Origin: CAVOOW01 sp963697675
GTDB lineage: Bacteria; Actinomycetota; Actinomycetes; JACCUZ01
Reading direction: 5' to 3'
Length of the DNA: 64,000 nt
Assembly (NCBI GenBank): GCA_963697675.1
Contig: CAVOOW010000005.1
Coordinates: 310,001 to 374,000, forward strand
In this document: positions 10,769-20,363 of the stretch, piece by piece
How positions within the stretch are numbered: the first letter of the stretch is position 1
How the letters are laid out: each line of letters opens with the position of its first letter
The notes under the pieces: generated by a model
Told to the model about the DNA's origin: nothing
Databases searched by the model: none
Seen by the model: only the letters and a program-made list of their open reading frames with translations
Made by a program: the position numbers and the translations under genes

Positions 10769-11305
10769 TCAGCCGTGCCGGAGGTCCAGAACGCAGAGGA
10801 TCCGGTCGTAGCGCTGGTCTCCGACGGCGACGAAGTCGGGACAGCGTCCGTACTCCCGGAAACCGAGAGATCCGTACAGCGAGACGGCCGGCGTGTTGTC
10901 CACCCGCATGTCGAGGGTGAGCTGTTCGATCTCCTCGCGACGCGCCAGCTCGATCAGCGCGGCGGTCAGCGCTCGACCAAGTCCGCGGCGGTGCTGGTCG
11001 GCCCGCACCGCGACCCTCTCCAGGTCGGCATGCAGGCGGTAGGTGGGTCGCAGGTAGCGCCGCCAGTAGCCGAACCCGACCACCGCCCCGTCGACCCTGG
11101 CGAGTACGAGGGCTGCCTCGCCGGTCTCGACCTCTTCGGCCACGCCCATCAGCAGCGCGCGCACCTCGTCGGTCGACGGCGGGTCGACCCAGCCGAGGGC
11201 CGCGCCCGCGGCGACCAGGTCGACCACGAGCGCCATGACCTCCCGCACGACCCGGTCGTCCAGGTCCTCAGGGCCGGTGACGGCGAAAATCTCAGGTTCC
11301 ACCAT
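10769..11305 (-). CDS. GNAT-family N-acetyltransferase
   Basis: A 178-residue GNAT acetyltransferase. The acetyl-CoA pyrophosphate loop RADQHRRGLGRALTAAL (R/Q-x-x-G-x-G/A) is near residue 100, preceded by the beta-4 strand DLERVAVRADQ, and VSLYGSLGFREYG near residue 145 is the usual C-terminal motif. The substrate is unknown. The ATG at 11305 nearly abuts a GGGGGAG site, so the GTG codon immediately after it may be the real start. It lies 16 bases downstream of ftsY in the same direction and may be cotranscribed. Confidence 0.85.
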   Translation of the reverse strand: MVEPEIFAVTGPEDLDDRVVREVMALVVDLVAAGAALGWVDPPSTDEVRALLMGVAEEVETGEAALVLARVDGAVVGFGYWRRYLRPTYRLHADLERVAVRADQHRRGLGRALTAALIELARREEIEQLTLDMRVDNTPAVSLYGSLGFREYGRCPDFVAVGDQRYDRILCVLDLRHG

Positions 11306-11321
11306 CTCCCCCGTTGCCCGA

Positions 11322-12444
11322 TCAGCCGTCGATAAGCGCGTCGACGAATGCGCCGGGCTCGAACGGTGCCAGGTCGTCGGGACCTTCGCCGAGGCCGATC
11401 AGCTTCACCGGCACGCCCAGCTCACGCTGCACGGCGACCACGATGCCGCCCTTGGCGGTGCCGTCGAGCTTCGTGAGCACGATGCCGGTCACGTCGACGA
11501 CCTCGCTGAAGACGCGCGCCTGGATCATGCCGTTCTGCCCTGTCGTCGCGTCCAGCACGAGCAGCACCTCGTCGACCGGGCCGTGCTTCTCGACGACGCG
11601 CTTCACCTTGCCCAGCTCGTCCATCAGCCCGACCTTGTTCTGCAGCCGTCCCGCCGTGTCCAGCAGCGACCACGTCGTACCCGCCGTCAATGCCCTGCTG
11701 CACGGCATCGAAGGCGACGCTGGCGGGGTCGCCCGCCTCCGGACCCCGCACGACGGGAGCACCGACCCGCTCGCCCCAGGTCGCCAGCTGGTCGGCAGCC
11801 GCGGCGCGGAACGTGTCGGCCGCGCCGAGCAGCACGGTGCGACCGTCCGCAACGAGCACCCGCGCGAGCTTGCCGACGGTCGTGGTCTTGCCGGTGCCGT
11901 TGACCCCCACCACGAGCACGACGGCCGGCCGGCCGTCGGCGCGGGTGGCCAGCGAGCGGTCGGTGTCCGGGCCGACCAGGGCCAGCAGCTCGTCACGGAG
12001 CAGCCGGCGTACGTCGTCAGGGCTCCGGTCGGGAAGTGAGCGGACCTTGGTACGGAGGTTCGCCACGAGCTCGGTCGTCGGCCCGACACCGACGTCGGCG
12101 ACGAGCAGCGTCTCCTCGATCTCGTCCCAGGTCGCCTCGTCGAGCTTGTCGCGGGAGAGCAGGGACAGCAGGCCCTTGCCGATGCCCTGCGAGCCGGCCA
12201 ACCGGCCGCGCAGGCGGGCCAGCCGGTTGGCGGCCGGCTCCGGATGGTCGAGCTCGGGCTCGATCTCGAGCTCGGGCGCGACCACCGTCACGTCGCCCGA
12301 GGGGACGTCGCGTAGCACCGGCGCGTCGTCGCGCGGCAGCGGCGGCAGCGGCGTCTTGCGGCGGCCACCGCTGCGCAGCGTCAGACCGACGGCGACCAGC
12401 GCTACCACCCCGAGGGCGATGACGACATAGATGAGGGGGGTCAC
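11322..12444 (-). CDS. ftsY: SRP receptor FtsY, reading frame shifted near 11668
   Basis: FtsY is the membrane receptor for the Ffh-ribosome complex. The N-terminus begins with a membrane helix (LIYVVIALGVVALVAVGLTL, residues 4-23), then an acidic Pro-rich linker and the NG domain with P-loop GVNGTGKT at 180-187 and DTFRAAA. At GGYDVV one extra base (near 11668) breaks the frame; removing it gives GGYDVVLLDTAGRLQNK, and the rest (TKLDGTAKGG, GLGEGPDDLAPF) is in the other frame to 11322. The corrected length is 373 aa. Because FtsY is essential, the shift is best explained as a sequence error. Confidence 0.95.
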
Positions 12445-12493
12445 GAAGGACAGTCTCCCAGTCGACGGCGGCGAGCATCATCGCCCCGTCGGG

Positions 12494-12543
12494 TGATCAT
12501 GAAGGATGCGACCGGCTCTAGGCGGCCTGATCCTTCATGATCA
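12494..12543. repeat. 50-bp palindromic repeat, copy 1
   Basis: Perfect 14-bp arms (TGATCATGAAGGAT and its complement) enclose a partly self-complementary GACCGG core. A near-identical 50-bp element lies at 55987-56036. Both copies lie just downstream of a minus-strand gene, so they may act as terminators, but neither has a T run. Confidence 0.75.
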
Positions 12544-12579
12544 TGAAACGTGGGGGACGATCCTGAAACGTTGGGGACG
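12544..12579. repeat. Direct repeat of TGAAACGTkGGGGACG, 20-bp period
   Basis: Two 16-bp units (12544-12559 and 12564-12579) differ at one base and are spaced exactly 20 bp, about two helical turns. They adjoin the 50-bp palindrome and precede the end of the next gene at 12588. The spacing suits a tandem binding site, but no protein is known. Confidence 0.55.
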
Positions 12580-12587
12580 CGGGCGAG

Positions 12588-12875
12588 CTAGTTGCGGCTG
12601 TCGGTCAGGACCCGGATCGGGTGCCGGATGGCGCGCTCGGCCGTCTCGAAGCGGCGCGACATGCGCCGCGACTTCTCCGGGGTGGTCAGCACACCGTGCA
12701 CGGGGGCGGGTCCCGGGTCGACCTTGTCGGTGACCGCTGCGAGCGCGTCGCTGATGCGCTCGGACTGCGGAATCGCGCTCGGCACCGAGCGGCCGCGGTA
12801 GGGGTAGGCCACGAAGCCGACGATCAACAGGCCGACTGCGGCGATGACAAGAAGGGCTATGAGCATGACGTCCAC
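12588..12875 (-). CDS. Small single-helix membrane protein
   Basis: A 95-residue protein with one N-terminal membrane helix (LIALLVIAAVGLLIVGFVAY, residues 5-24) and a basic cytoplasmic tail (PEKSRRMSRRFETAERAIRHP). No domain is recognised. Proteins of this shape are found between smc and ftsY in related genomes, but a function is not known to me. It is 62 bases downstream of smc in the same direction. Confidence 0.7.
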   Translation of the reverse strand: MDVMLIALLVIAAVGLLIVGFVAYPYRGRSVPSAIPQSERISDALAAVTDKVDPGPAPVHGVLTTPEKSRRMSRRFETAERAIRHPIRVLTDSRN

Positions 12876-12937
12876 GCAGCCGATTGTCCCCGATCACGGT
12901 GCGCCTAACCAAACTGATGCCGTCCCGGGCGCGCCGT

Positions 12938-15900
12938 CTACGCGGGTTCAGCCTCGCGCAGCCGCTGACCTATGACACTTGTCACACCGTCACCACGCAT
13001 GGAGACGCCGTAGAGCGCGTCAGCGATCTCCATCGTGCGCTTCTGGTGGGTGACCACGATCAGCTGGCTTGCCTCGCGCAGCTCCTCCATGATCGCCAGC
13101 AGCCGGCCGAGGTTCACGTCGTCGAGAGCCGCCTCGACCTCGTCCATGACGTAGAACGGGCTCGGCCGGGCCCGGAAGATCGCCACCAGCAGGGCAACCG
13201 CGGTGAGCGACCGCTCACCGCCCGACAGCAGGGACAGCCTCTTGATCTTCTTGCCCGGCGGGCGGGCCTCGACCTCGATGCCCGTGGTGAGCATGTCGCC
13301 GGGCTCGGTCAGCACCAGCCGTCCCTCGCCGCCGGGGAACAGGCGCGCGAACACGCCCTCGAACTCCCGCGCGGTGTCCTCGAACGCGGCCCGGAAGACC
13401 TGCTCCACCCGCTCGTCGACCTCACGCACGATGTCGAGCAGGTCGCGGCGGGTGGCCTTGAGGTCCTCGAGCTGCTCGACGAGGAACCTGTGGCGCTCCT
13501 CGAGAGCCTGGAACTCCTCCAGGGCCAGCGGGTTGACCCGCCCGAGCAGGGCCAACGCCCGCTCCGCGGAGCGCATCCGCTTCTCCTGCTCGGTGCGCAC
13601 GAAGGGCACGGCGACCGGCTCCGGAGCCCCGGGGTCGATGACGTCCCCAGGTGCGGGCGGTGACGGGGGCACGAGCTTGTCGGGCCCGTACTCGGAGAGC
13701 AGTGTCTCCGGCTCGATGCCGAGGTCCTCGAGAGCCCTCTGCTGCAGCGCCTCGATGCGCAGCCGCTGCTCGGCCCGCGCGACCTCGTCGCGGTGCACGC
13801 TGTCGGTGAGCCGCTCGAGCTCGGTCGCGAGCTCGCGGGTGCGTCCGCGCAGGCTGGCCCGCTCGGCGTCGCGCTCGACCCGCACCTGCTGGGCCTGCTC
13901 GCGATCCGTGGCCGCCAGCGCGAGCGAGTGCTCCAGGTGGGCGAGGGCGGTCTGCGCTGCCAGCGCGACCTCACGGGCCACCGCGGCCTCGCGGGCCCGG
14001 CGTGCCCGGCGTGCGATCGACCTGGCCCGCGCGGCACGTTCCTGCTGGGCCGCCCGGGCGAGAGACTCCGCGCGACCGGCCAGTGCCCGGGCCCGCTCCT
14101 CCCCGGTCCGCACGGTCAGCCGCGCCTCGACCTCGGCGGCCCGGCGCGACTGGGTGAGCTCGGCCAGCTCGTCGCGCCGACCGGTGTCCGGCTCGTCGTG
14201 AGTCGGCTCGATCTCGGCGTTCGTCAGCCGCTCCTCGAGCTCGGCAAGCGCCTCGCGGTCGTCGTTGAGCTGCTCGGAAGCGGCGTCGATCGCGCGCTCC
14301 AGCCGCTCGGCCTCACCGCGCGCGGCACGTGCCTGGGCACCGAGCTGCCCGAGCTGCTCGGCCACGGCCGCCATCCGGGCGTCGGACTCGTGCAGCCGGT
14401 CGAGGGCGGCCTGCACGTCACGTCCGGCGACCTGCTGGTCCTCCGTCGCCGAGATCAGCGCGAACCGCAGCCGGTCGAGCGAGTGCGTTGCGGCGGTCAG
14501 CCGCGCGTCGGCCTCGTCGACGGCGGCCTGCACCTCGAGCAGGGTCGGCGTCGAGATCGACCCACCCGCGGCACGGTCGACGCCGAGCACGTCACCGTCG
14601 CGGGTGACGGCGACCAGGCGCGGGTCCGCCTCGACGGCCGCACGCGCCTCGGCCAGGCCGTCGACGACCACGACGTCGGCCAGCAGCCGGTGCAGGCTGG
14701 CCCGCAAGCCGGCCGGCGCGGTCACCAGGTCGAGCGCCCGGCGGGCACCCGCCGGGACGTCGGCACCGCGGTCACGCGCGTCGTCGTACCCCCCGATGTC
14801 TCGCCCGATGTCAGACGGACCCGACCGCTGAACCGACGAGCATTCCCGCGCGGCCCGCCTCGTCGTTCTTGAGGAGTCGCAGGGCGTCGACGGCCGAGCC
14901 CACGTCGGCCACGACGATCGCGTCGGCGACCGCACCCAGCGCGGCGGCGACAGCGGGCTCGTAGCCGTGCTCGACCGTGATCAGCGCGGCGACGGAACCG
15001 AGAACCCCGCTGAGCCGGTCGCCGGCCGCGAGCAGCGTGCCGGAACCGTCCTTGCGCGCGAGACCCATCTCGAGGGCCTCCTTGCGCGCGACCAGCGCCG
15101 AACGCTCGCGCTCGGTCTCGCGCTCCTCGGCCCGCAGCTCGTTGAGGCGGTCCTCGGCGGCGGCCAACCGCAGCGCCGCCTCCTCGTGGACCGAGTCGAG
15201 GTCCTCCTCGCCGGCATCGAGCCCGGCAACCTGGGTCTCCAGCGACGTGAACTCGCCCTGGGCCAGGGCGGCCCGCTCGCGTGCGCCGTTCAGCGCCGGG
15301 GTCAGCCGGCCCACCTCCGACTCGGCCGCCTCGACGCGGCTGCGTCGGGCCGCGGCCTGTCCGGCCAACCGGGCCAGGCCCTCGCGGCGGTCTGCGGCGG
15401 CTCGCGCGACCGCGGCCAGCCTGGTGTCCTCCGCAGCGAGCGCCTGCTCGGCCTGCTCGCGTTCCTCGACCACCGCGGCGAGGGCCGTCCGGTCGTGGAG
15501 CACCGTCGCGGCGATCCGCTCCTCCTCGGCGCGCACCTCCGCCGCCTGCACCTCGAGCTCGTCGGGGTCGCGTCCCGAGCGCTCGTCCTCGGGCTCGGCG
15601 GCCAGGTGGCGCACCCGCTCGGCGGCCAGCGTCCCGGTGCCGCGGAAGCGCTCGCGCAGTGACGAGAGCCGATACCAGGTCTCCTGTGCCCGGTTCAGCG
15701 TCGATGCCTCGCCGGCGGCCGTCGCCTCGATCTCGGTCTCGCGCTCCTGAGCAGCAGACAGGGCCGTCTCCACCTCGCCCCGGCGCTGGCGGAGAGCGGT
15801 CTCGTCGGCGACCTCGGCCTCGAGCGTCGTCGTCATCGCCACCAGGTCGTCGGCGAGCAGGCGCAGCCGTGAGTCGCGCAGGTCGGACTGGATGACGGCG

Positions 15901-16544
15901 GCGCGGCGGGCCACCTCGGCCTGCTTGCCGAGCGGCGTCAGCTGGCGGCGCAGCTCGACGGTGAGGTCCTGGACGCGCGTGAGGTTGGCCTGCATCGCCT
16001 CGAGCTTGCGCAGCGCCTTCTCCTTGCGCTTGCGGTGCTTGAGGACCCCTGCCGCCTCCTCGATGAAGCCACGGCGCTCCTCGGGACCCGCCGACAGGAC
16101 CGCGTCGAGCTGGCCCTGCCCCACGATCACGTGCATCTCGCGGCCGATGCCCGAGTCGGACAGCAGCTCCTGCACGTCGAGCAGCCGGCAGGCCTGGCCG
16201 TTGATGGAGTACTCCGAGCCGCCGTTGCGGAACATGATCCGCGAGATGGTGACCTCGGCGTAGTCGATCGGCAGCGCGCCGTCGGTGTTGTCGATGGTCA
16301 GCGACACCTCGGCGCGGCCGAGCGGCGGGCGCCCGGACGTGCCGGCGAAGATGACGTCCTCCATCTTCCCGCCGCGCAGCGACTTGGCGCCCTGCTCGCC
16401 GAGCACCCAGGCGATGGCGTCCACCACGTTGGACTTGCCGGAGCCGTTGGGGCCGACGACCGCGGTGATGCCGGGTTCGAAACGGAAGGTCGTTGCCGAC
16501 GCGAAGGACTTGAAGCCCTTGAGGGTCAGGCTCTTCAGGTGCAC
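12938..16544 (-). CDS. smc: Chromosome segregation ATPase SMC, frame shifted near 14820
   Basis: SMC forms the coiled-coil condensin core (with ScpA and ScpB) that organises the chromosome. The N-terminal head has the P-loop GPNGSGKSNV at residues 31-40, followed by a long coiled coil and part of the hinge (to SAVGSV, 14811). The frame then shifts by one extra base, and the second half (hinge, returning coiled coil, signature LSLLSGGERSLTAVAL, Walker B PSPFYVMDEVEAALDD) runs to 12938. The corrected length is about 1,200 aa, normal for the family. GTG at 16544 has AGGAG upstream. The shift is in the weakly conserved hinge but SMC should be intact, so a sequence error is likely. Confidence 0.95.
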
Positions 16545-16887
16545 GCGCGGAACTCCTGTGCGGGCGTCACTCCCCGGTTCGGCGGGAATGAGCGCGGCTG
16601 TCGTCGGGCGGGGAAGGCCGGGGCAACACTAACCCGTCCGGCGAACCGCTCCCGCCCCGACACGCCCGTACGGCGGGACGATTTGTCGACTCTCGGCGGC
16701 CGCCGTGCGCTGCTCCAGGTAAAAAGCGCTAATGACGTACGCGCTGGCGGCTGGTGATCGCACGCGCGCTTCAAGATCGGTAGGAGGGCCGCGGCTGAGC
16801 GGGCGGAGCGGCTGAGCCACGGCGCGCCTGGGTCCGGACATGCGGACGGGACGCCACTCGGGCGTCCCGTCAGGGGTTGTGAGCTGC
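16545..16887. other. Intergenic region between smc and the upstream coiled-coil gene
   Basis: No convincing gene is seen in these 343 bases. A strong hairpin (GACGGGACGCC with its complement, 16845-16871) follows the stop of the small coiled-coil gene and is a likely terminator. The remainder should carry the smc promoter, and an AGGAG ribosome-binding site precedes the smc GTG. Confidence 0.6.
16845..16871 (-). terminator. Hairpin after the small coiled-coil gene
   Basis: An 11-bp GC-rich stem (GACGGGACGCC, loop ACTC, complementary arm) begins 17 bases after the stop codon of the gene at 16888-17085. It has no T run, which is common for actinobacterial terminators. Confidence 0.6.
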
Positions 16888-17085
16888 TCAGGCGAGCACA
16901 GACTCCTTGGCGACCTCAAGGGAGATCAGGTGAGCGTCCGTGACGCTGCTGGCGAGTGCGTCGTTCTCCTCGCGCAACTGCATGACCTCGAGCTCGAGGT
17001 CACGCACGCGCTGACGAAGACGTCTCATTTCGAAGACCAAACGGGGGTCGTAGCCACCTACGTGACCGACAAGGGCCTTCGCCAT
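16888..17085 (-). CDS. Small coiled-coil protein, actinobacterial
   Basis: A 65-residue protein starting MAKALVGHVGGYDPR followed by a heptad-rich helix (RRLRQRVRDLELEVMQLREEN) predicted to form a coiled coil. Short proteins with this GHVGG start are familiar in actinobacteria, but their function is not known to me. The ATG at 17085 has GGAGG 8 bases upstream, an excellent site, which supports a real gene. It is monocistronic, with a hairpin downstream. Confidence 0.8.
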   Translation of the reverse strand: MAKALVGHVGGYDPRLVFEMRRLRQRVRDLELEVMQLREENDALASSVTDAHLISLEVAKESVLA

Positions 17086-17342
17086 GGGCGATCCTCCATG
17101 TGTGTCCGACCCGGGGTGCGGGTGAGGATGCGTGTCGTCGCCAGTGGGGATTCACGGGGTTTCCGGGGCGACGTGACATCCAGAGTCGCATCTCAAACGC
17201 GATGGGTCAATAGGTCACAGTCACGTTACGAGGCGGGTTGCTCCGATTAGGCGATGGCACAACGTCGCAGGTCAGAGCCGTGGTGGCGCAAAACCACCAG
17301 AAGCCGCAAACCGCCCCCAACATCGCCTTGTCCGTCGAAATC

Positions 17343-18563
17343 TCAGCGGCAGGCGCAGACGAGCTCCGCCCCAGCCTTGAGGGCCGGGAGGTCGAGCAGC
17401 AGGGCTGCCGACCGCGCGCCCGGCAGCCAGACGCTGACCCGTGTCCCCTCCGGCCGCGGGACCGCGAACAGGACCAGTCCCTCCGGCCCGCCGACGGGCG
17501 CTATCGACCCGACGAGACCGTCGGTCCCACCCACGAGCACGCCCGCACCGCTGCCCGGCACCAGCCTGGCCAGCGCCAAACGAGCCGGGTCGCCCACCCG
17601 GGAGACGAGGGCCAGCGGGTCGCCGCTGCCGCGGCCGCCCACGACGGTCGTCCCGAAGATCCAGCCAGTCGGCGGTTGCACGACTTCGGTCTGTGCGCCG
17701 TCGGCCGTCACGGTCCGAACCGTGATCGGGCAGCCGTGGTCGACACAGGTGTCGGGTCGGTCGTCGACCGTGAGAATCCGGGTGTCCGCGACCCCGAGAA
17801 CCCGGGTGGTCGAGCCGATGGGGGTCAGGACAGGTGCGTCCTCCGATGCCACGCTGCCGCGGTCCCCGGCCAGTGCGAGCTCAATTCGGCCACCGTCGAT
17901 CGGTCGAGTGAGCAGCAACTGGCTGCGCCCTGCCGAGGACAGCACGCCCGCCGGTCGCCACGGCCCGGTGGCGACGTAGCCGGGGAACGGGTGCTCCGTG
18001 GTGATCGTGCCGGTGCGAGCGTCGAGCTCGACCAGCCGCGCTCCCTTGCGCGGGATGCCGCGCAGGAGCACGAACAGCCGACCGGGGGCAGGTGACGGGG
18101 CCAGCACCCGGTCGGCGCTGCCGATGGTCGTGACCGTGCGGCCGCGGAAGGCGCTGGTCCGGAACAGCACTCCGAGGTCGACGCCGACCAGAGGCCCCGA
18201 TCCGTCCACCTGCGGCGCGTGGACGAAGGGCGCTGGATCCGGCAGCCCCTTGGGCAACGACGCGAGCGGCCACCGCCCCGTCCCCGCCTCGTATCGCTCG
18301 AGGTGGTCGCCCTGACGCACGACCAGGCTGATGCCCTGGCTGGTGTTCGGCCCGAACTCCAGCGGCGCGGCCTGGAGCTTTGAGCCGGCACTCGCCGCCG
18401 CCCTCGGAGTCGGCCGGTCGGGCGCCGGCTCACCGGCGGAGAGCAAGTGCGGCCGGGTGACCACGAGCGCACCGAGCCCGACGGCCAGGACCAGCGCACT
18501 CCCCCGCAACCAGCGGGGCGGCCCCCACCGGTCGCGCCGCCCCTGCTCGACGACGTCGTCCAT
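17343..18563 (-). CDS. Membrane-anchored extracytoplasmic protein, unknown function
   Basis: A 406-residue protein with one membrane helix at about residues 20-40 (LRGSALVLAVGLGALVV) after a basic N-terminus, then a Ser/Pro/Ala-rich linker and a large outside domain. That domain has repeated beta-rich stretches (GSADRVLAPSPAPGRLFVLLRG, TTEHPFPGYVAT) and may be a beta-propeller; this is an impression, not a motif match. Two Cys near CVDHGC and a CACR end could form disulfides. It is upstream of and separate from mutM (29 bases) in the same direction. Confidence 0.7.
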   Translation of the reverse strand: MDDVVEQGRRDRWGPPRWLRGSALVLAVGLGALVVTRPHLLSAGEPAPDRPTPRAAASAGSKLQAAPLEFGPNTSQGISLVVRQGDHLERYEAGTGRWPLASLPKGLPDPAPFVHAPQVDGSGPLVGVDLGVLFRTSAFRGRTVTTIGSADRVLAPSPAPGRLFVLLRGIPRKGARLVELDARTGTITTEHPFPGYVATGPWRPAGVLSSAGRSQLLLTRPIDGGRIELALAGDRGSVASEDAPVLTPIGSTTRVLGVADTRILTVDDRPDTCVDHGCPITVRTVTADGAQTEVVQPPTGWIFGTTVVGGRGSGDPLALVSRVGDPARLALARLVPGSGAGVLVGGTDGLVGSIAPVGGPEGLVLFAVPRPEGTRVSVWLPGARSAALLLDLPALKAGAELVCACR

Positions 18564-18593
18564 CGGGGCCAGTATCGCGCCATCTCGACGGGT

Positions 18594-19454
18594 TCAGGCG
18601 GGTCGCCGCGGGCGCGGCTGGCAGCGCGGGCAGCGGTAGGACGACCGGTTCATGAACGGCTCGCGCACCATGATCGCCCCGCAGCGCCGGCAGGGCTCGC
18701 CGGCGCGGCCGTAGGCGTCCAGCGAACGGTCGAAGTAGCCGCTCTCCCCGTTGACGTTCACGTACAGGGCGTCGAAGGAGGTGCCGCCCACTGCGAGCGC
18801 CTCGGTCATCACCGCCCGGGCCGCGGCGAGCACAGCGTCCACCTGGGCGCGGCGCATCGTCGCGGTCGGCCGGTCGTAGTGCAGCCGGGCCCGCCAGAGC
18901 GCCTCGTCGGCGTAGATGTTGCCGACGCCGCTGATCAGGCTCTGGTCGAGCAGCGCGCGCTTCAGCCCGCTGTGCCGACGTCGCAGGGCGGCCGCGAAAA
19001 GGTCGTCGTCGAAGGCCGGGTCGAGCGGGTCTCGGGCGATGTGCACAACCGGAAGCGGTACGCCGTCGCGGCTGTCGACGCCGGTGACGGCGAGCCCACC
19101 GAAGGTGCGCTGGTCGACGAAGCGCAGGTCATCCCGGCCGTCGGTGAACGAGAACCGCACCCGCAGGTGCACCTCGCCCGGCGCGTCCGGCGGGCGCACC
19201 AGCAGCTGACCGCTCATGCCCAAGTGGGCGAGCAAGGCCTCGTCGCCGTCGCTCAGCGGGAGCCACAGGTACTTGCCGCGGCGCTGCGCAACCCCGAAGG
19301 TCCGGCCGCGAAGGCGCGACTCGAAGTCGACGGCGCCCGGCCCGTGTCGTCGTACAGCGCGTGGGTGGGAGACGGTCACGTCCGCGATGCGGCGTCCGGC
19401 AACCCACTTCTCGAGTCCCCGCCGCACAACTTCGACCTCGGGCAGCTCGGGCAT
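18594..19454 (-). CDS. mutM: Formamidopyrimidine-DNA glycosylase MutM (Fpg)
   Basis: Fpg removes 8-oxoguanine and formamidopyrimidines and nicks the abasic site. The 286-aa protein has the catalytic N-terminal Pro in MPELPEVEVV, the helix-two-turn-helix segment (GVGNIYADEALWRARLH) and the C-terminal zinc finger with four Cys (CRRCG ... YRCPRCQ). It follows rnc by only 2 bases, so it is probably part of the rpmF-rnc-mutM operon, as in Streptomyces and Mycobacterium. Confidence 0.97.
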   Translation of the reverse strand: MPELPEVEVVRRGLEKWVAGRRIADVTVSHPRAVRRHGPGAVDFESRLRGRTFGVAQRRGKYLWLPLSDGDEALLAHLGMSGQLLVRPPDAPGEVHLRVRFSFTDGRDDLRFVDQRTFGGLAVTGVDSRDGVPLPVVHIARDPLDPAFDDDLFAAALRRRHSGLKRALLDQSLISGVGNIYADEALWRARLHYDRPTATMRRAQVDAVLAAARAVMTEALAVGGTSFDALYVNVNGESGYFDRSLDAYGRAGEPCRRCGAIMVREPFMNRSSYRCPRCQPRPRRPA

Positions 19455-19456
19455 CT

Positions 19457-20191
19457 CTAGTCGGACAGATTCGGCTCTGCATCGCCGAGCTGGGCACGCA
19501 GACCGCGCCAGGCGGAGGCCGCGGCCTCTTGCTCGGCCTCCTTCTTGCTGCGTCCGGTGCCGGTGCCGTAGGGCTCGCCGCTGACCTGCACGACCGCCTT
19601 GAATTCCTTCTCGTGATCGGGACCGGACTCGCTGACGAGGTATTCCGGCACGCCGAGGCCGGCGTTGGCCGTGAGCTCCTGCAGGCTGGTCTTCCAGTCG
19701 AGGCCCGCACCCAGCTTCGAGGCTTCCTCGATCAGCGGGTCGAAGAGGCGGTGCACCAGGGCGCCCGCCTCGTCAAGGCCGCGGTCGAGGTAGACGGCGC
19801 CGAGCAGCGCCTCGAGGGTGTCCGCCAGGATCGAGGACTTGTTGCGCCCGCCGGTGCTCTCCTCGCCACGCCCGAGCCGTACGTTCCCGCCGATGTCGAG
19901 GTGACGCCCGACGTCGGCGAGGGCTCGCATGTTGACGACGGCCGCGCGCAGCTTGGCCAGCTGCCCTTCGGGCAGCTCAGGGTGACTGCGGAACAGCGCG
20001 TCGGTGACGACCAGTCCCAGCACGGAGTCGCCGAGGAACTCCAGCCGCTCGTTGGTCGGCAGGCCGCCGTTCTCGTACGCGTACGAACGATGCGTCAGCG
20101 CGCACTGGAGCAGCTCCGCGTCGATCTCGACGCCGAGTCGATCGCGCAGCCAGACATTGGAGTCACCGATCAACGTGGGATTCGGCCTCAC
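19457..20191 (-). CDS. rnc: Ribonuclease III
   Basis: RNase III cleaves double-stranded RNA and matures rRNA. The 244-aa protein has the catalytic motif ERLEFLGDSVLGLVV and downstream DTLEALLGAVYLD with the metal-binding Asp and Glu, then a C-terminal dsRNA-binding domain (DWKTSLQELTANAG ... GTGRSKKEAEQEAA). The GTG start at 20191 overlaps the TGA of rpmF by 4 bases (GTGA), so it is translationally coupled. Confidence 0.97.
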   Translation of the reverse strand: MRPNPTLIGDSNVWLRDRLGVEIDAELLQCALTHRSYAYENGGLPTNERLEFLGDSVLGLVVTDALFRSHPELPEGQLAKLRAAVVNMRALADVGRHLDIGGNVRLGRGEESTGGRNKSSILADTLEALLGAVYLDRGLDEAGALVHRLFDPLIEEASKLGAGLDWKTSLQELTANAGLGVPEYLVSESGPDHEKEFKAVVQVSGEPYGTGTGRSKKEAEQEAAASAWRGLRAQLGDAEPNLSD

Positions 20192-20361
20192 ACATCGAGG
20201 ACGGTGCGGTCGTTGTACGTACCGCAGTTGGGGCACGCCTGGTGCGAGAGCTTCGGCTCACGGCAGCGCGGGCAGGCAGTGAGGGAAGGGGCGATGGCCT
20301 TCCAGTTCGCCCGTCGCGAGCGCGTGTTACTGCGCGACATCTTCCGCTTCGGAACGGCCAC
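20188..20361 (-). CDS. rpmF: 50S ribosomal protein L32
   Basis: A 57-residue protein beginning with VAVPKRKMSRSNTRSRRA, the L32 signature, and ending in a zinc ribbon with four Cys (CPRCREPKLSHQACPNC), so this is the zinc-containing (C+) form. GTG at 20361 is the start. It lies 2 bases after the DUF177 gene and overlaps rnc, the classic DUF177-rpmF-rnc operon. Confidence 0.96.
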   Translation of the reverse strand: MAVPKRKMSRSNTRSRRANWKAIAPSLTACPRCREPKLSHQACPNCGTYNDRTVLDV

Positions 20362-20363
20362 GG

